Assembly: GCA_016716745.1 (NCBI GenBank)
Contig: JADJVD010000003.1
Span: 90,001 to 154,000 of the forward strand
DNA length: 64,000 nt
Source of the DNA: Hyphomicrobiales bacterium
GTDB lineage: Bacteria > Pseudomonadota > Alphaproteobacteria > Rhizobiales > Beijerinckiaceae
Direction of reading: 5' to 3'
Made by a program: the position numbers and the translations under genes. Position 1 is the first letter of the stretch, and each line of letters begins with the position of its first letter. This document shows positions 37,293-46,815 of the stretch, in pieces. Below the pieces are notes generated by a model. The model saw only the letters and a list, made by a program, of their open reading frames with translations, was not told where the DNA came from and ran no database searches.

Positions 37293-38813
37293 ATGCGCGC
37301 ATTGTCCTGGATCGCAACGTGCGGCGCGACGCTAGCGCTCGCCGCGAGCGCGCCCGCGCTGGCGCAGAAAGGCGCCAATTCAGCGCGCTTCGGCTACGAT
37401 CAGGTGGCCGAAAACATCGATCCGTTCTTCAACAATGTGCGCATCGGCGTGATCATCGGTCAGCATGTCTGGGACACGCTGATCTATCGCGATCCGACGA
37501 CGAACGAATACAAGGGCCAGCTCGCCACAAGCTGGAAGTGGACCGATCCGACGACGCTCGATCTCGAATTGCGGCAGGGCGTCAAGTTCCACAACGGCGA
37601 GGCGTTCGACGCCGACGACGTGGTCTATACGTTGAACTTCGTCGCAAAGGCCGAGAACAAGGTCGTCACGCAGAGCAACGTCAACTGGATCGCGAGCGCC
37701 GAGAAGCTCGACACCTTCAAGGTGCGGGTGAAGCTGAAGGCGCCGTTCCCGGCCGCTGTCGAGTATCTGTCCGGCCCCGTCGTCATCCATCCGAACGAGT
37801 ATTACGCCAAGGTCGGCCCGGCCGGCATGAACGCCGCGCCGGTCGGCACCGGGCCTTACAAGGTCGTCGAGCACGCGCTCGGCAAGAGCGTGCGCCTGCA
37901 ACGCAATCCCGACTACTTCAAGGACAGCCCGAAGCCGCAGCCGAAGCTCGAGCGCGTCGACATCCGCTTCATTCCGGATCGTCAGACGCAGATGGCCGAG
38001 ATGCTCGCCGGCGGGCTCGACTTCATCATGAACGTCGCGCCCGATCAGGCGGCGCAGCTGAAGACCGTGCCGCATCTCGAGGTGAAGGCGGGCGAGACGA
38101 TGCGTATCGTCTTCCTTAATCTCAACTCGCTGCCGGACAGTCCGCTGCCCGCGTTGCGCGACATCCGCGTGCGTCAGGCGATCGCTCATGCGATCGACCG
38201 CAAGACGATGGTGAAGGAGCTGGTCGGCGAGGGCGCGCGCGTGCTCAACGCGATGTGCTACCCCTCGCAGTTCGGCTGTTCGGACGAGAAGGCCAAGCCG
38301 CTCGACTACGATCCCGCGAAGGCCAAGAAACTGCTCGCCGAGGCGGGCTATCCGAACGGATTCGAGGTCGATCTCTTCGCCTATCGCGAGCGGCCGCAAT
38401 CGGAGGCGATGATCAACTATCTGCGCGCCGCCGGCATCACGGCCAACCTGCGCTTCATGCAATACGCCGCGATGCGCGACCAGGTGCGCGCCAACAAGGC
38501 GGCGATGGCGCATCAAACGTGGGGCTCGTTCTCGGTCAACGACACATCGGCCTCGACGCCGGTCTATTTCGGCGGCGGGCCGGACGACATCAACAAGGAC
38601 CCGGAGGTGATCGCGCTCCTCAAGACCGGCGACACGTCGGTCGATCCGGCGGCGCGCAAGAAGGCCTATGCGGACGCGCTGGGCCTGATCTCGGAGCGCG
38701 CGATGGGCGTGCCGCTCTATGCGCTGGTGACCTACTACGTCAACGCCAAGGGGCTCGACTATCGCGCCTATGCCGATGAGTTGCCGCGCTTCTGGGAGAT
38801 GAGCTGGAAGTAG
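37293..38813 (+). CDS. Dipeptide-type ABC transporter binding protein (family 5)
   Basis: 506 aa DppA/OppA-like receptor. The signal peptide ends in PALAQ. Family blocks: LATSWKWTDPTTLDLELRQG, VKFHNGEAFDADDVVYTL, GTGPYKVVEH, ADIRVRQAIAHAIDR-type segment (DIRVRQAIAHAIDRKTM) and the AKKLLAEAGYPNGF motif. The ATG at 37293 sits eight bases after GAGG; a GTG nine bases earlier is an alternative. First gene of a five-gene importer following the M20 peptidase. The ligand is unknown, as this family also carries opines, sugars and nickel. Confidence 0.92.
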   Translation: MRALSWIATCGATLALAASAPALAQKGANSARFGYDQVAENIDPFFNNVRIGVIIGQHVWDTLIYRDPTTNEYKGQLATSWKWTDPTTLDLELRQGVKFHNGEAFDADDVVYTLNFVAKAENKVVTQSNVNWIASAEKLDTFKVRVKLKAPFPAAVEYLSGPVVIHPNEYYAKVGPAGMNAAPVGTGPYKVVEHALGKSVRLQRNPDYFKDSPKPQPKLERVDIRFIPDRQTQMAEMLAGGLDFIMNVAPDQAAQLKTVPHLEVKAGETMRIVFLNLNSLPDSPLPALRDIRVRQAIAHAIDRKTMVKELVGEGARVLNAMCYPSQFGCSDEKAKPLDYDPAKAKKLLAEAGYPNGFEVDLFAYRERPQSEAMINYLRAAGITANLRFMQYAAMRDQVRANKAAMAHQTWGSFSVNDTSASTPVYFGGGPDDINKDPEVIALLKTGDTSVDPAARKKAYADALGLISERAMGVPLYALVTYYVNAKGLDYRAYADELPRFWEMSWK

Positions 38814-38819
38814 GGCGCG

Positions 38820-39737
38820 ATGCTCGCCTATGCGTTGAAGCGACTGGGTCTGGCGCTGCTGGTGGCGCTCGCCGTTTCGGCTGCGAGCTTTGTCCTGCTG
38901 CGCATCTCGGGCGACGTTGCGCTGGCGATCGCGGGCGAGGGCGCGCGCGCCGAGGACGTTGACCTCGTGCGCCGCACCTATGGGCTCGACCGACCGCTGA
39001 TCGTGCAATATGGCGAGTGGCTGGCGCGCACGCTGACCGGCGATTTCGGCCAGTCGCTGTATTTCAAGACCAGCGTCGCCGGGCTGATCGGCGACAAGAT
39101 TGGCGCCACCGTCATCCTCGCCTTCGCCTCGCTGACGCTGGCGCTCGCCGTCGCGCTGCCGCTCGGCGTCCTGTCGGCCTTGTTTCCGAACACATGGATC
39201 GATCGGCTGAGCCTGACGATCGCGGTGCTCGGGCAAGCGCTGCCCAACTTTTTCTTCGCACTCGCGCTGGTGATGGTCTTCTCGGTGAAGCTGCGCTGGC
39301 TGCCCGTGTCGGGCTCCGACACATGGGCGCATTTCGTGCTGCCGGCGATTTCGCTCGGCCTCTACATCACGCCGCCCTTCATGCGGCTCATCCGCGCCGG
39401 CATGATCGAGGCGCTCGCCTCCGACTACGTGCGCACGGCGCGCGCCAAGGGCCTGTCCCCGCTTTCGGTCGTGGTGAAACATGCGATGCGCAACGCGCTC
39501 GCGCCCGTCGTCGCGCTCGCCGGCGTTCAGTTCGGCTTCCTGCTTGGCGGCTCCATCGTGATCGAGACGATCTTCGCGCTCGATGGGCTCGGTTACCTCG
39601 CTTACGAATCGATCACGCACAAGGATTTCCCGGTGACGCAGGCGGTGTTGATGATCCTCTCGGTCGTCTACGTGCTGCTGACGCTGGCCACCGATCTCGT
39701 CAACGCGTGGCTCGATCCGCGGCTGAGGACAGGCTGA
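38820..39737 (+). CDS. Peptide ABC transporter permease (DppB type)
   Basis: 305 aa with six helices. The typical DppB start MLAYALKRLGLALLVALAV is followed by the periplasmic loop ...RRTYGLDRPLIVQYGEW, and the EAA loop DYVRTARAKGLSPLSVVVKH. Six bases separate it from the receptor gene and its stop shares one base with the next ATG (TGATG). Confidence 0.95.
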   Translation: MLAYALKRLGLALLVALAVSAASFVLLRISGDVALAIAGEGARAEDVDLVRRTYGLDRPLIVQYGEWLARTLTGDFGQSLYFKTSVAGLIGDKIGATVILAFASLTLALAVALPLGVLSALFPNTWIDRLSLTIAVLGQALPNFFFALALVMVFSVKLRWLPVSGSDTWAHFVLPAISLGLYITPPFMRLIRAGMIEALASDYVRTARAKGLSPLSVVVKHAMRNALAPVVALAGVQFGFLLGGSIVIETIFALDGLGYLAYESITHKDFPVTQAVLMILSVVYVLLTLATDLVNAWLDPRLRTG

Positions 39738-40636
39738 TGAGCGACGCGACGCTCGAGGCCTCCGCGGCCGCCGCCTCGCCCGATCCGCGCGGCGTCGCGC
39801 TGCGTCGCGTCGCCGGCCACGCGGGCCTGATGACGGGCGCGACGCTGCTGGCGGCGATCGTCATCCTGTCCCTCGCCGCACCGTTGATCGCGCCGCACGA
39901 TCCTTACGCGCAGGATCTCGCCAAGCGCCTCGCGCCGCCGATCTGGGACGCGCGCGGGGACTGGTCGCATCCGCTCGGCACAGACAATCTGGGCCGCGAC
40001 TATCTCTCGCGCGTGCTTTGGGGCGGGCAGATTTCGCTGCTGATCGGCTTCTCGGTGATGATCATCTCGGGCCTCATCGGCTCGACGCTCGGGCTGGTGG
40101 CCGGCTATTTCGGCGGCCGGATCGATCTCGTCGTCACCTTCATCGTCACCGCGCGCCTGGCGCTGCCGGTGGTGCTGGTGGCGCTCGCCGTCGTCGCCGT
40201 CGCGTCCGGCTCGCTGCTCGTCGTCATTCTCGTGCTCGGCCTCCTGAAGTGGGACCGTTTCGCGGTGGTGATGCGTTCGGCGACGCAACAGGTGCGCCAT
40301 CTCGATTATGTCGCGGCGGCGCGGGCGGCGGGCGCCTCGACCGCCCGCATCATCCTGCGCGAGGTGCTGCCGAACGTCGCGCCGCAGCTCATCGTCGTCG
40401 CCACCGTCGAGGCGGCGAGCGCCATCCTGCTCGAAGCGGCGCTGTCCTTTCTCGGACTTGGCGTGCAGCCGCCGCTGCCGAGCTGGGGGCTGATGATCTC
40501 CGAGGCGAAGGCCTACATGTTCTTCTCCTTCTGGCTGATCGCCATTCCCGGCACGGCGCTGGCGCTGCTCGTGCTGGCGATCAATCTGGTCGGCGACGGG
40601 CTGCGCGACACGCTCGCGCCGGACGGGCGCGCATGA
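39737..40636 (+). CDS. Peptide ABC transporter permease (DppC type)
   Basis: 299 aa. N-terminal first helix, then the DppC signature HPLGTDNLGRDYLSRVLWG, and the EAA loop DYVAAARAAGASTARIILRE with VLPNVAPQ. The end LVGDGLRDTLAPDGRA is characteristic. Overlaps DppB by one base and the ATPase gene by four (ATGA). The upstream extension of the frame is a shadow of dppB. Confidence 0.95.
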   Translation: MSDATLEASAAAASPDPRGVALRRVAGHAGLMTGATLLAAIVILSLAAPLIAPHDPYAQDLAKRLAPPIWDARGDWSHPLGTDNLGRDYLSRVLWGGQISLLIGFSVMIISGLIGSTLGLVAGYFGGRIDLVVTFIVTARLALPVVLVALAVVAVASGSLLVVILVLGLLKWDRFAVVMRSATQQVRHLDYVAAARAAGASTARIILREVLPNVAPQLIVVATVEAASAILLEAALSFLGLGVQPPLPSWGLMISEAKAYMFFSFWLIAIPGTALALLVLAINLVGDGLRDTLAPDGRA

Positions 40637-41592
40637 GCCTGCTCGACGTCGAACGGCTCACGGTCGATCTGGCGACGCCGCAGGGGACGCTGCACGCGGT
40701 GCGCGGCGTCTCCTTCGCGGTCGACCGCGGCGAGACGCTGTGCCTCGTCGGCGAGTCGGGCTGCGGCAAGTCGATGACGTCTCTGGCCTTGATGGACCTT
40801 CTGCCGAAGGCGGCCTCGCGCCGCGCGGTGCGGCTGTCGTTCGGCGGCGTCGAACTCGGCGATCTGTCGCCGGCGCGGATGAACGATCTGCGCGGCAACC
40901 GCATCGCGATGATCTTTCAGGAGCCGATGACGGCGCTCAATCCGGCCTACACGATCGGCGACCAGATGACGGAAGGGTTCCGCCGGCACAAGCGCGTCGG
41001 CCGCGCGCAGGCGGAGGCGCGCGCGGTCGATCTGCTCGGCCGCGTCGGCATCGCCAGCGCGCGCGAGCGTCTCGGCCAGTATCCGCATCAGCTCTCCGGC
41101 GGTTTGCGCCAGCGCGTGATGATCGCCACCGCGCTGATGTGCGGGCCTGACCTGCTGATCGCCGACGAGCCGACGACGGCGCTCGACGTGACGATCCAGG
41201 CGCAGATCCTGCGGCTTCTGGGCGAGCTTGCGGAAGAGTTCGGTCTGGCGCTCGTACTGATCACGCACGATCTCGGCGTCGTGGCGCGCATCGCGACGCG
41301 GGTGGCGGTGATGTATGCCGGCGAGATCGTCGAGACGGGCGCGGCGGCCGATCTGTTCGCCGCGCCGCGCCATCCCTATACCCAGGGCCTGCTCGACTGC
41401 ATCCCGGTCCCGGGACGCACGCCGCGCGGCTCGCGGCTCGGCGCCATTCCGGGCGTCGTTCCCTCGCTCGTCGGCGCGCTGAAGGGCTGCGCCTTCCGCT
41501 CGCGCTGCCGCTTCGCGCGGCCGGATTGCGAGACCGACATTCCGTGGCGCGTCGATGCGCGCGGCCACGGCGCGCGCTGCGTGCTGGCATGA
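40633..41592 (+). CDS. Peptide ABC transporter ATP-binding protein (DppD type)
   Basis: 319 aa. Walker A GESGCGKSM (Met in place of the usual Ser/Thr after Ser), Q-loop IFQEPMTALNPAYT, signature LSGGLRQRVMIATAL, Walker B LLIADEPTTALD, switch His in ITHDLGVV. The C-terminal oligopeptide domain has HPYTQGLLDCIP and the cysteine cluster GCAFRSRCRFARPDC that holds an Fe-S cluster in DppD. Translationally coupled to both neighbours. Confidence 0.95.
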   Translation: MSLLDVERLTVDLATPQGTLHAVRGVSFAVDRGETLCLVGESGCGKSMTSLALMDLLPKAASRRAVRLSFGGVELGDLSPARMNDLRGNRIAMIFQEPMTALNPAYTIGDQMTEGFRRHKRVGRAQAEARAVDLLGRVGIASARERLGQYPHQLSGGLRQRVMIATALMCGPDLLIADEPTTALDVTIQAQILRLLGELAEEFGLALVLITHDLGVVARIATRVAVMYAGEIVETGAAADLFAAPRHPYTQGLLDCIPVPGRTPRGSRLGAIPGVVPSLVGALKGCAFRSRCRFARPDCETDIPWRVDARGHGARCVLA

Positions 41593-42542
41593 CGATCCTC
41601 ATCGAAACGCGGGACGTCTCGCGCGCCTTCGCCGTCGGGCGCGGGCTGTTCGCGAAGAAGCGCATGCTGCACGCCGTCAACGGCGTGTCGCTCGCCGTGC
41701 GCGAGGGCGAGGTGCTGGCGATCGTCGGCGAGTCCGGTTGCGGCAAGTCCACTCTCGCGAAAATGCTGCTCGGGTTGCTCGCGCCGAGCGCCGGCGCGGT
41801 GCTGATCGGCGGGACGGACGCGCGCTCGCTGGCGCGCGTCGAGATTGCGCGGCGCGTGCAGCCGGTGTTTCAGGACCCCTATTCCTCGCTCAATCCGCGC
41901 CGCCGCATCGCCGACATCGTGGCGCTGCCGCTGGAGGTGCATCGCGTCGGCGCCTCGGGGGAGCGCCGGCGTCGCGCGGTCGAGATGCTGGAGCGCGTCG
42001 GCCTGCCGGCGCGCCTCGCTCCGGCCTATCCGGGCCAGCTCTCGGGCGGGCAGCGCCAGCGCGTGGCGATTGCGCGCGCGCTCGTCATGCAGCCCGAGAT
42101 CGTGATCTGCGACGAACCGACCTCGGCGCTCGACGTCTCGGTGCAGAGCCAGATTCTCAATCTGCTGATGGACCTGCAACGCGAGCTGGGGACGACGCTC
42201 GTCTTCATCAGCCACAATCTCGCGGTGGTGGAGCACATCGCGACGCGCGTCGCGGTGATGTATCTCGGTCGCGTCGTCGAGGAGGCGGAGGCCGGCGCGC
42301 TGTTCGGGGCGCCACAACATCCCTACACGCAGGCGTTGCTCGCCTCGGCGCTGACGCCGGAGCCGGGCCTTGGCGTGCCCGATCTCGGTCTCGGCCCGGC
42401 CTTTCCCGATCCGCTGTCGCCGCCCGCGGGCTGCGCGTTCCATCCGCGCTGCAACAGGCGCTTTGCGCCGTGCGATGCGGTCGAGCCGGTCTTGCAGCCA
42501 CGCGCTGGCGGGCGCGTCGCCTGCCATCTCGCCGGCGTGTGA
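41589..42542 (+). CDS. Peptide ABC transporter ATP-binding protein (DppF type)
   Basis: 317 aa. Walker A GESGCGKST, VFQDPYSSLNPRRRIADIV, signature LSGGQRQRVAIARAL, Walker B IVICDEPTSALD, ISHNLAVVEHIA switch. The C-terminal part includes GCAFHPRCNRRFAPCD. Last gene of the operon; its stop lies three bases from the convergent sugar ATPase gene, with no terminator visible between them. Confidence 0.95.
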   Translation: MTILIETRDVSRAFAVGRGLFAKKRMLHAVNGVSLAVREGEVLAIVGESGCGKSTLAKMLLGLLAPSAGAVLIGGTDARSLARVEIARRVQPVFQDPYSSLNPRRRIADIVALPLEVHRVGASGERRRRAVEMLERVGLPARLAPAYPGQLSGGQRQRVAIARALVMQPEIVICDEPTSALDVSVQSQILNLLMDLQRELGTTLVFISHNLAVVEHIATRVAVMYLGRVVEEAEAGALFGAPQHPYTQALLASALTPEPGLGVPDLGLGPAFPDPLSPPAGCAFHPRCNRRFAPCDAVEPVLQPRAGGRVACHLAGV

Positions 42543-42545
42543 CGG

Positions 42546-43292
42546 TCAGGCGGCGGCGTTCATCACGAGGCGCGTCAGATCGGTCGCGTCGAGGCCGTCG
42601 ACGGGCCGCTCCTGCGCCTTGCGGCCGCCGGCGAGAATGACGACGCGATCGGCCACGGCGACGACGTCGCGCATGTCGTGCGAGACCAGCACGACGGTGC
42701 GGCCCTCCTGCTTCAACCGCAGAATCAGCTCGCGCACCTGCGCGGATTCGCGCACGCCCAGCGCGGCGGTCGGCTCGTCCATCAACACGAGCCGCGCGTC
42801 CCATCGCAGCGCGCGGGCGATGGCGACGGCCTGGCGCTGACCGCCGGAGAGGTGCTCGACCGGCGCGGCCATGTCGTCGAGCGTCGAATTGAGGCGCGCG
42901 AGCAGCGCGCGCGCGCCGCGCGCCATCGCCGCCTTGTCGAGCAGGCGTAGCGGGCCGACGCCGCGCGTCAGCTCCGAGCCCATGTAGACGTTCTGCGCGA
43001 TCGACAGGCGCGGGGCGAGGGCGAGATCCTGATAGATCGTCGCCAGCCCCATGCCGAGCGCGTCGTGCGGCGAGCGGAAGGAGACCGCCCGACCGTCGAG
43101 CGATATCTCGCCGGCGCTCGGCGGCTCGGCCCCGGACGCCACTTTCAGCAGGCTGGACTTGCCGGCGCCGTTGTCGCCGCAGATCGCCAGCACCTCGCCC
43201 CGCGCGACGTCGAGATCGACGCCGCGCAGCGCCTCGACCGCGCCATAGCGTTTGGCGAGACCGCGCAGCGCCAGAATCGGCCCTGTGCTCAT
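42546..43292 (-). CDS. Sugar ABC transporter ATP-binding protein, single-domain (FrcA type)
   Basis: 248 aa with a single NBD: Walker A GDNGAGKSS, Q-loop IYQDLALAPRLSIAQNVYMG, signature LSGGQRQAVAIARAL, Walker B LVLMDEPTAALG, and VLVSHDMRDV. CUT2 ATPases such as RbsA normally have two fused NBDs (~500 aa), so this one must act as a homodimer, as FrcA does in rhizobia. Overlaps the binding-protein gene by four bases and is the last gene of the operon. Confidence 0.92.
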   Translation of the reverse strand: MSTGPILALRGLAKRYGAVEALRGVDLDVARGEVLAICGDNGAGKSSLLKVASGAEPPSAGEISLDGRAVSFRSPHDALGMGLATIYQDLALAPRLSIAQNVYMGSELTRGVGPLRLLDKAAMARGARALLARLNSTLDDMAAPVEHLSGGQRQAVAIARALRWDARLVLMDEPTAALGVRESAQVRELILRLKQEGRTVVLVSHDMRDVVAVADRVVILAGGRKAQERPVDGLDATDLTRLVMNAAA

Positions 43293-44233
43293 TTCAGGAA
43301 CTGGGCGACGTTATCCTTGTCCACCAGAACGCCGTCGACATAGAGATAGGGGCCGGAGACGACGCTCTCCTTCGGCTTCTTCTTGACGACGATCTCGTCG
43401 ATGGCGTCGACCGCCTTCTTGCCCATCTCCTCGAACGGCACGGCGACGGTGGCGAGGAAGGCGGAGTCCGGATCGGCGATGCGGCGATAGGTTTCGGGCC
43501 CGCCGTCGGCGGAGACGAGCGGAATCTCGCCCTTCTTGACGCCCTGCGCCTTGAGCAGATCGTCGATGATGTAGCCCTGCGCGTCGAACGAGGCCCACAC
43601 GCCGTTCACCTTGCCCTGGTTCTGCAGCAGCAGCGCCTGCATGCCGCCGCGCACGTCCTCGCGCCAGCTCTGCGTGCGCGCCATGGCGAACTTGCCAACC
43701 TCCTTCACCGCAGGATTCTCGGACAGCGCGGCGTCGAGAATCTTGCCGCGGATGCGGGTGGCGACGTTGAGCTCGAAACGCGCCTCGAGCAGATTGCCGC
43801 GATAGCCCATCTGGCCGAGCAGGTAGAGCGCCGCCATCGAGCCGATCTTGTATTCGTTCGCCTGCACGTCGAAGAGCGCGTGCGGGCTGACGCCGGAGGC
43901 GATGGTGACGACGGGGATGCCGGCGTCCTTGGCCGCCTTGAACTGGGCGTCGGCCTCGACGGGTTTGCCCATCGCGATGATGATGGCGTCGACCTTCTTG
44001 GCGATCAGCGCCTCGAATTGCTCGGCGTGCTTGGGCAGGGCGCCTTCCGAGTTGAGCAACGTCACGCCCCAGCCTTTCGCCTTGGCCTCGGCGGCGGCGG
44101 CGTTGGCGGCGCGCGCATGCGTCTCGGAGGAGAACTGGAAGCCGATGACGCCAAGCTCGAACGCGCCTGCGGGGAGCGAGAGCGTCAGCACGGCGCACAG
44201 CGCGCCGAGGCGGAGGGCGAATATCCTGTTCAT
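43289..44233 (-). CDS. Sugar ABC transporter periplasmic binding protein (RbsB type)
   Basis: 314 aa, type I periplasmic binding fold. The signal peptide (LRLGALCAVLTLSLPAGA) is followed by LGVIGFQFSSETHARAANAA, typical of the ribose/fructose receptor family. SADGGPETYRRIADPDSAFLA is near the second lobe. It lies between permease and ATPase genes, completing a CUT2 importer for a monosaccharide or polyol. Confidence 0.9.
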   Translation of the reverse strand: MNRIFALRLGALCAVLTLSLPAGAFELGVIGFQFSSETHARAANAAAAEAKAKGWGVTLLNSEGALPKHAEQFEALIAKKVDAIIIAMGKPVEADAQFKAAKDAGIPVVTIASGVSPHALFDVQANEYKIGSMAALYLLGQMGYRGNLLEARFELNVATRIRGKILDAALSENPAVKEVGKFAMARTQSWREDVRGGMQALLLQNQGKVNGVWASFDAQGYIIDDLLKAQGVKKGEIPLVSADGGPETYRRIADPDSAFLATVAVPFEEMGKKAVDAIDEIVVKKKPKESVVSGPYLYVDGVLVDKDNVAQFLK

Positions 44234-44267
44234 GTCGTTTCGTCTCCCTGTGGCCGTGCGGCCGTTT

Positions 44268-45209
44268 TCAAACCCTGAAGGCGGCCTTGCGCAGGATCGT
44301 CCCGGACACGGCGACCGAGGCCACGATGATCACGCCGAGCGCGACGTCCTGAGCGTAATAGGGCGCGCCCATCAGCACCATGCCGTTGCCGAGCGCCTTC
44401 AGCGTGAAGGCGGCGAACACCGTGCCCGGCACGTTGGGGCGGCCGGGCTCGAACATCGTCATGCCGAGCAGCACGGCGGCGACGGCGTAAAGGAAGAAAT
44501 CGCCGGCCATGTTCGGCGCGGCGGAGGAGAGATTGGCGGCCAGCAGCAGCGCGGCGAGGCCGGCGAATGCGCCGGAGAGCGCCAGACCCAGACGGCGCAT
44601 GCGCGGGGTATCCACGCCGGCCAGACGGGCCGCCTCGCCCGCCTCGCCGGTCGCGGCCAGATGCGCGCCCGCTTTCGTCCATTTCAGCAGCACCCAGGCG
44701 AAGGTCGTCGCGCCGATGAGCCAGAGCGCCAGATTGGGGACGCCGAGCGTCGTTCCGCGGGCGAGGCCGGTGAAGGCGGTGGGCCAGCGGCCGGTGAAGC
44801 CGACGCCCTGGGTGATCCAGAAGGCGAGCCCGCGCGCCACCGCCGCAAGACCGAGCGTGGCGATGAGCGAGGGCACGTTGAGGCGTGTCACGACCGCCCC
44901 GTTGACGAGGCCGAGCGCCAGCCCCGCCGTCACGGCGCCCGCCGCGCCCGCCGCCGCGCCGTGGCCGGCCTGAACGAGAAAGCCCGCCATCACGGCGGCG
45001 AAACTCGCCACGTCGGCGAAGGACAAATCGAGCTCGCCGGCGGTCAGCGCGAAGCCGAAGCCGAGGGCCAGCAGCGCCAGCACGCAGGTGTCCTTGACGA
45101 CGTTTATGAGATTTGCCGGCGCGGCGAAGTTCGGCGCGAAGACGAGGAAGAAGACGATGAGCGCGAGCCCCGCCAGCGCAGTTCCATAGCGTTCGACGAC
45201 GGCGCGCAT
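44268..45209 (-). CDS. Sugar ABC transporter permease (RbsC type)
   Basis: 313 aa with eight to ten helices. Characteristic CUT2 pieces are ALGFGFALTAGELDLSFADVASFAAV near residues 45-70, LALGLVNGAVVTRLNVPSLIATLGL, the GEAGEAARLAGVDTPRMR coupling loop and LLGMTMFEPGRPNVPGTVF. It starts three bases after the FGGY kinase stop, in one transcription unit with it. Confidence 0.92.
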   Translation of the reverse strand: MRAVVERYGTALAGLALIVFFLVFAPNFAAPANLINVVKDTCVLALLALGFGFALTAGELDLSFADVASFAAVMAGFLVQAGHGAAAGAAGAVTAGLALGLVNGAVVTRLNVPSLIATLGLAAVARGLAFWITQGVGFTGRWPTAFTGLARGTTLGVPNLALWLIGATTFAWVLLKWTKAGAHLAATGEAGEAARLAGVDTPRMRRLGLALSGAFAGLAALLLAANLSSAAPNMAGDFFLYAVAAVLLGMTMFEPGRPNVPGTVFAAFTLKALGNGMVLMGAPYYAQDVALGVIIVASVAVSGTILRKAAFRV

Positions 45210-45212
45210 GGG

Positions 45213-46673
45213 TCAGGACGCTCCTTCCGCCCGGCCGAGCGCGGCGAGCGCGTGCGAGATCGGCGCGAGCGCTTCATGCGCGCTGCCGAACAGCGCGTAA
45301 AGGGTGTCGTAGCGCGCCGCGCGGCTCGCATCGGGCTCGACGCGACAGGCGGGGCGCGCCATCGCGTCCTGCGCCTGCGCAAGCGCAGCGTAGCGGCCGG
45401 CTGCGACGAAGGCGGCGGCCGCTACGCCGACGAGGCCCGGCTCCGCCGCGTCGCAGGCGACGATGGGGCGGCGGCAGACGTCCGCCTTCACGCTCCGCCA
45501 GATCGGGCTGCGCGCGGCGCCGCCGCCGAAGCGGATCTCCGCCGCCGCAAGGCCGGTCGCCGCCTCGGCGCGTTCGAGCAGCCGCCGCAGGTGAAAGGCG
45601 ACGCCCTCGAGGACGGCGCGCGCCAGATCTGCGGGCCCGTGCGCGGAGGTCAGGCCGACGAAGGCGCCGCGCAGGTCGGCGTCCCAGAACGGCGTGCGCT
45701 CGCCATTCAGGTAGGGCAGGAAGACGAGCGGCGCGCCGGCGGCTGCGCCGGCGAGCAGCGCGTCGACGCCGACGCCGTCGCGGCCCGTCAGCGCGCGCAT
45801 CGCCCAGTCGAGCGCCGCCGCGCCGTTCTGGCCGGGGCCGCCGACATGGTGCAGGCCGCCCCAATCGACGCATAGCAATCCCGGCGCGGCGACAGGCGCC
45901 GGCGCGAACAGGCCGAACACCTCGGTCGTGCCCGACAGGTTGTAGGCGCCGCCGACGCGCAGCGCGCCGAGGCCGACGCAGGCCGCCCAGCTGTCGTGCG
46001 AGGCGGCGACGACGGAACGGCCGGCGAGCTGCGCGAAGACGCCCGGCGCGTCGGCGCGAATGGGCCCGACCACGTCCGTCGGACGCAGGATGGGCGGCGC
46101 GAGCGCGGCGTCGATCCCCGCCGCCTCGAACAGCCCCTGCGCGCGCGCCGCCTCGAGCCGTGTCTGCGAGACGGCGTCGCCGGCCGCGACGCCGGTGAGA
46201 CGGAAGGCGAGATAGTCCTTCGGTTCGAGCACGCGCGTGAGACGGGCGAAGCGCGCGGGTTCCGCCTGCGCGAACCAGACGAGGCGCGCGAGCGGATGGT
46301 AGGCGTTGAGATGGGCGGCCTCCGGTCGGTCGCCCGCCGCGGCGCGCAGCCCGTCGGCGATGGCGGCGGCGCGCGCATCCGCCCAGCCGATTGCGGGGCG
46401 CAGGCTTTCGCCGTCGGCGTCGAGAAACACCTGCGTGCGCGTGAAGCCGCAGATCGCGACGGCGCCGACGGCGGCGAAGCCCGCCGGGTCGGCGCGCGCG
46501 ATGTCGGCGGCGACCTCGCACAGAGCGCGCATCCAGTCCTGCGGGTCGTATTCGCCGCCGGCGACCGGGGACGCGGCGGGCCGGGCCGCAAAGGCGCCGA
46601 GCCGCCCCTGCGCGTCGATCAGCCCGCCGCGCAGGCCGCCGCCGCCAAGGTCGAAAGCGAGAACGGGACTCAT
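45213..46673 (-). CDS. FGGY-family carbohydrate kinase
   Basis: 486 aa. Two-domain ASKHA kinase phosphorylating a sugar or polyol with ATP. Seen: N-terminal FDLGGGGLRGGLID, PRLTRVLEPKDYLAFRL-like block (EPKDYLAFRLTG), the catalytic Asp in ASHDSWAACVGLG and the C-terminal FGGGAARSPIWRSVKADV. The phosphate-1 loop reads DLGGGG where FGGY kinases usually have DxGT, an oddity. The inner ATG gives the canonical start. Between the SDR and the RbsC-type permease, so it probably phosphorylates the imported or oxidised sugar. Confidence 0.88.
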   Translation of the reverse strand: MSPVLAFDLGGGGLRGGLIDAQGRLGAFAARPAASPVAGGEYDPQDWMRALCEVAADIARADPAGFAAVGAVAICGFTRTQVFLDADGESLRPAIGWADARAAAIADGLRAAAGDRPEAAHLNAYHPLARLVWFAQAEPARFARLTRVLEPKDYLAFRLTGVAAGDAVSQTRLEAARAQGLFEAAGIDAALAPPILRPTDVVGPIRADAPGVFAQLAGRSVVAASHDSWAACVGLGALRVGGAYNLSGTTEVFGLFAPAPVAAPGLLCVDWGGLHHVGGPGQNGAAALDWAMRALTGRDGVGVDALLAGAAAGAPLVFLPYLNGERTPFWDADLRGAFVGLTSAHGPADLARAVLEGVAFHLRRLLERAEAATGLAAAEIRFGGGAARSPIWRSVKADVCRRPIVACDAAEPGLVGVAAAAFVAAGRYAALAQAQDAMARPACRVEPDASRAARYDTLYALFGSAHEALAPISHALAALGRAEGAS

Positions 46674-46815
46674 GCGCGGGGCCGCGCTGTCGTGCTCGCG
46701 GGACTTTGGTGAAGAAATCGGCGTCGCACGGTCGGGGTCCTCGTCGGCCGCCATATGACGCGCTCGCGCCGCGCTCGCCAAGCGTCTGTCGTGGCGATCC
46801 GATGTGGGGCGCGCG

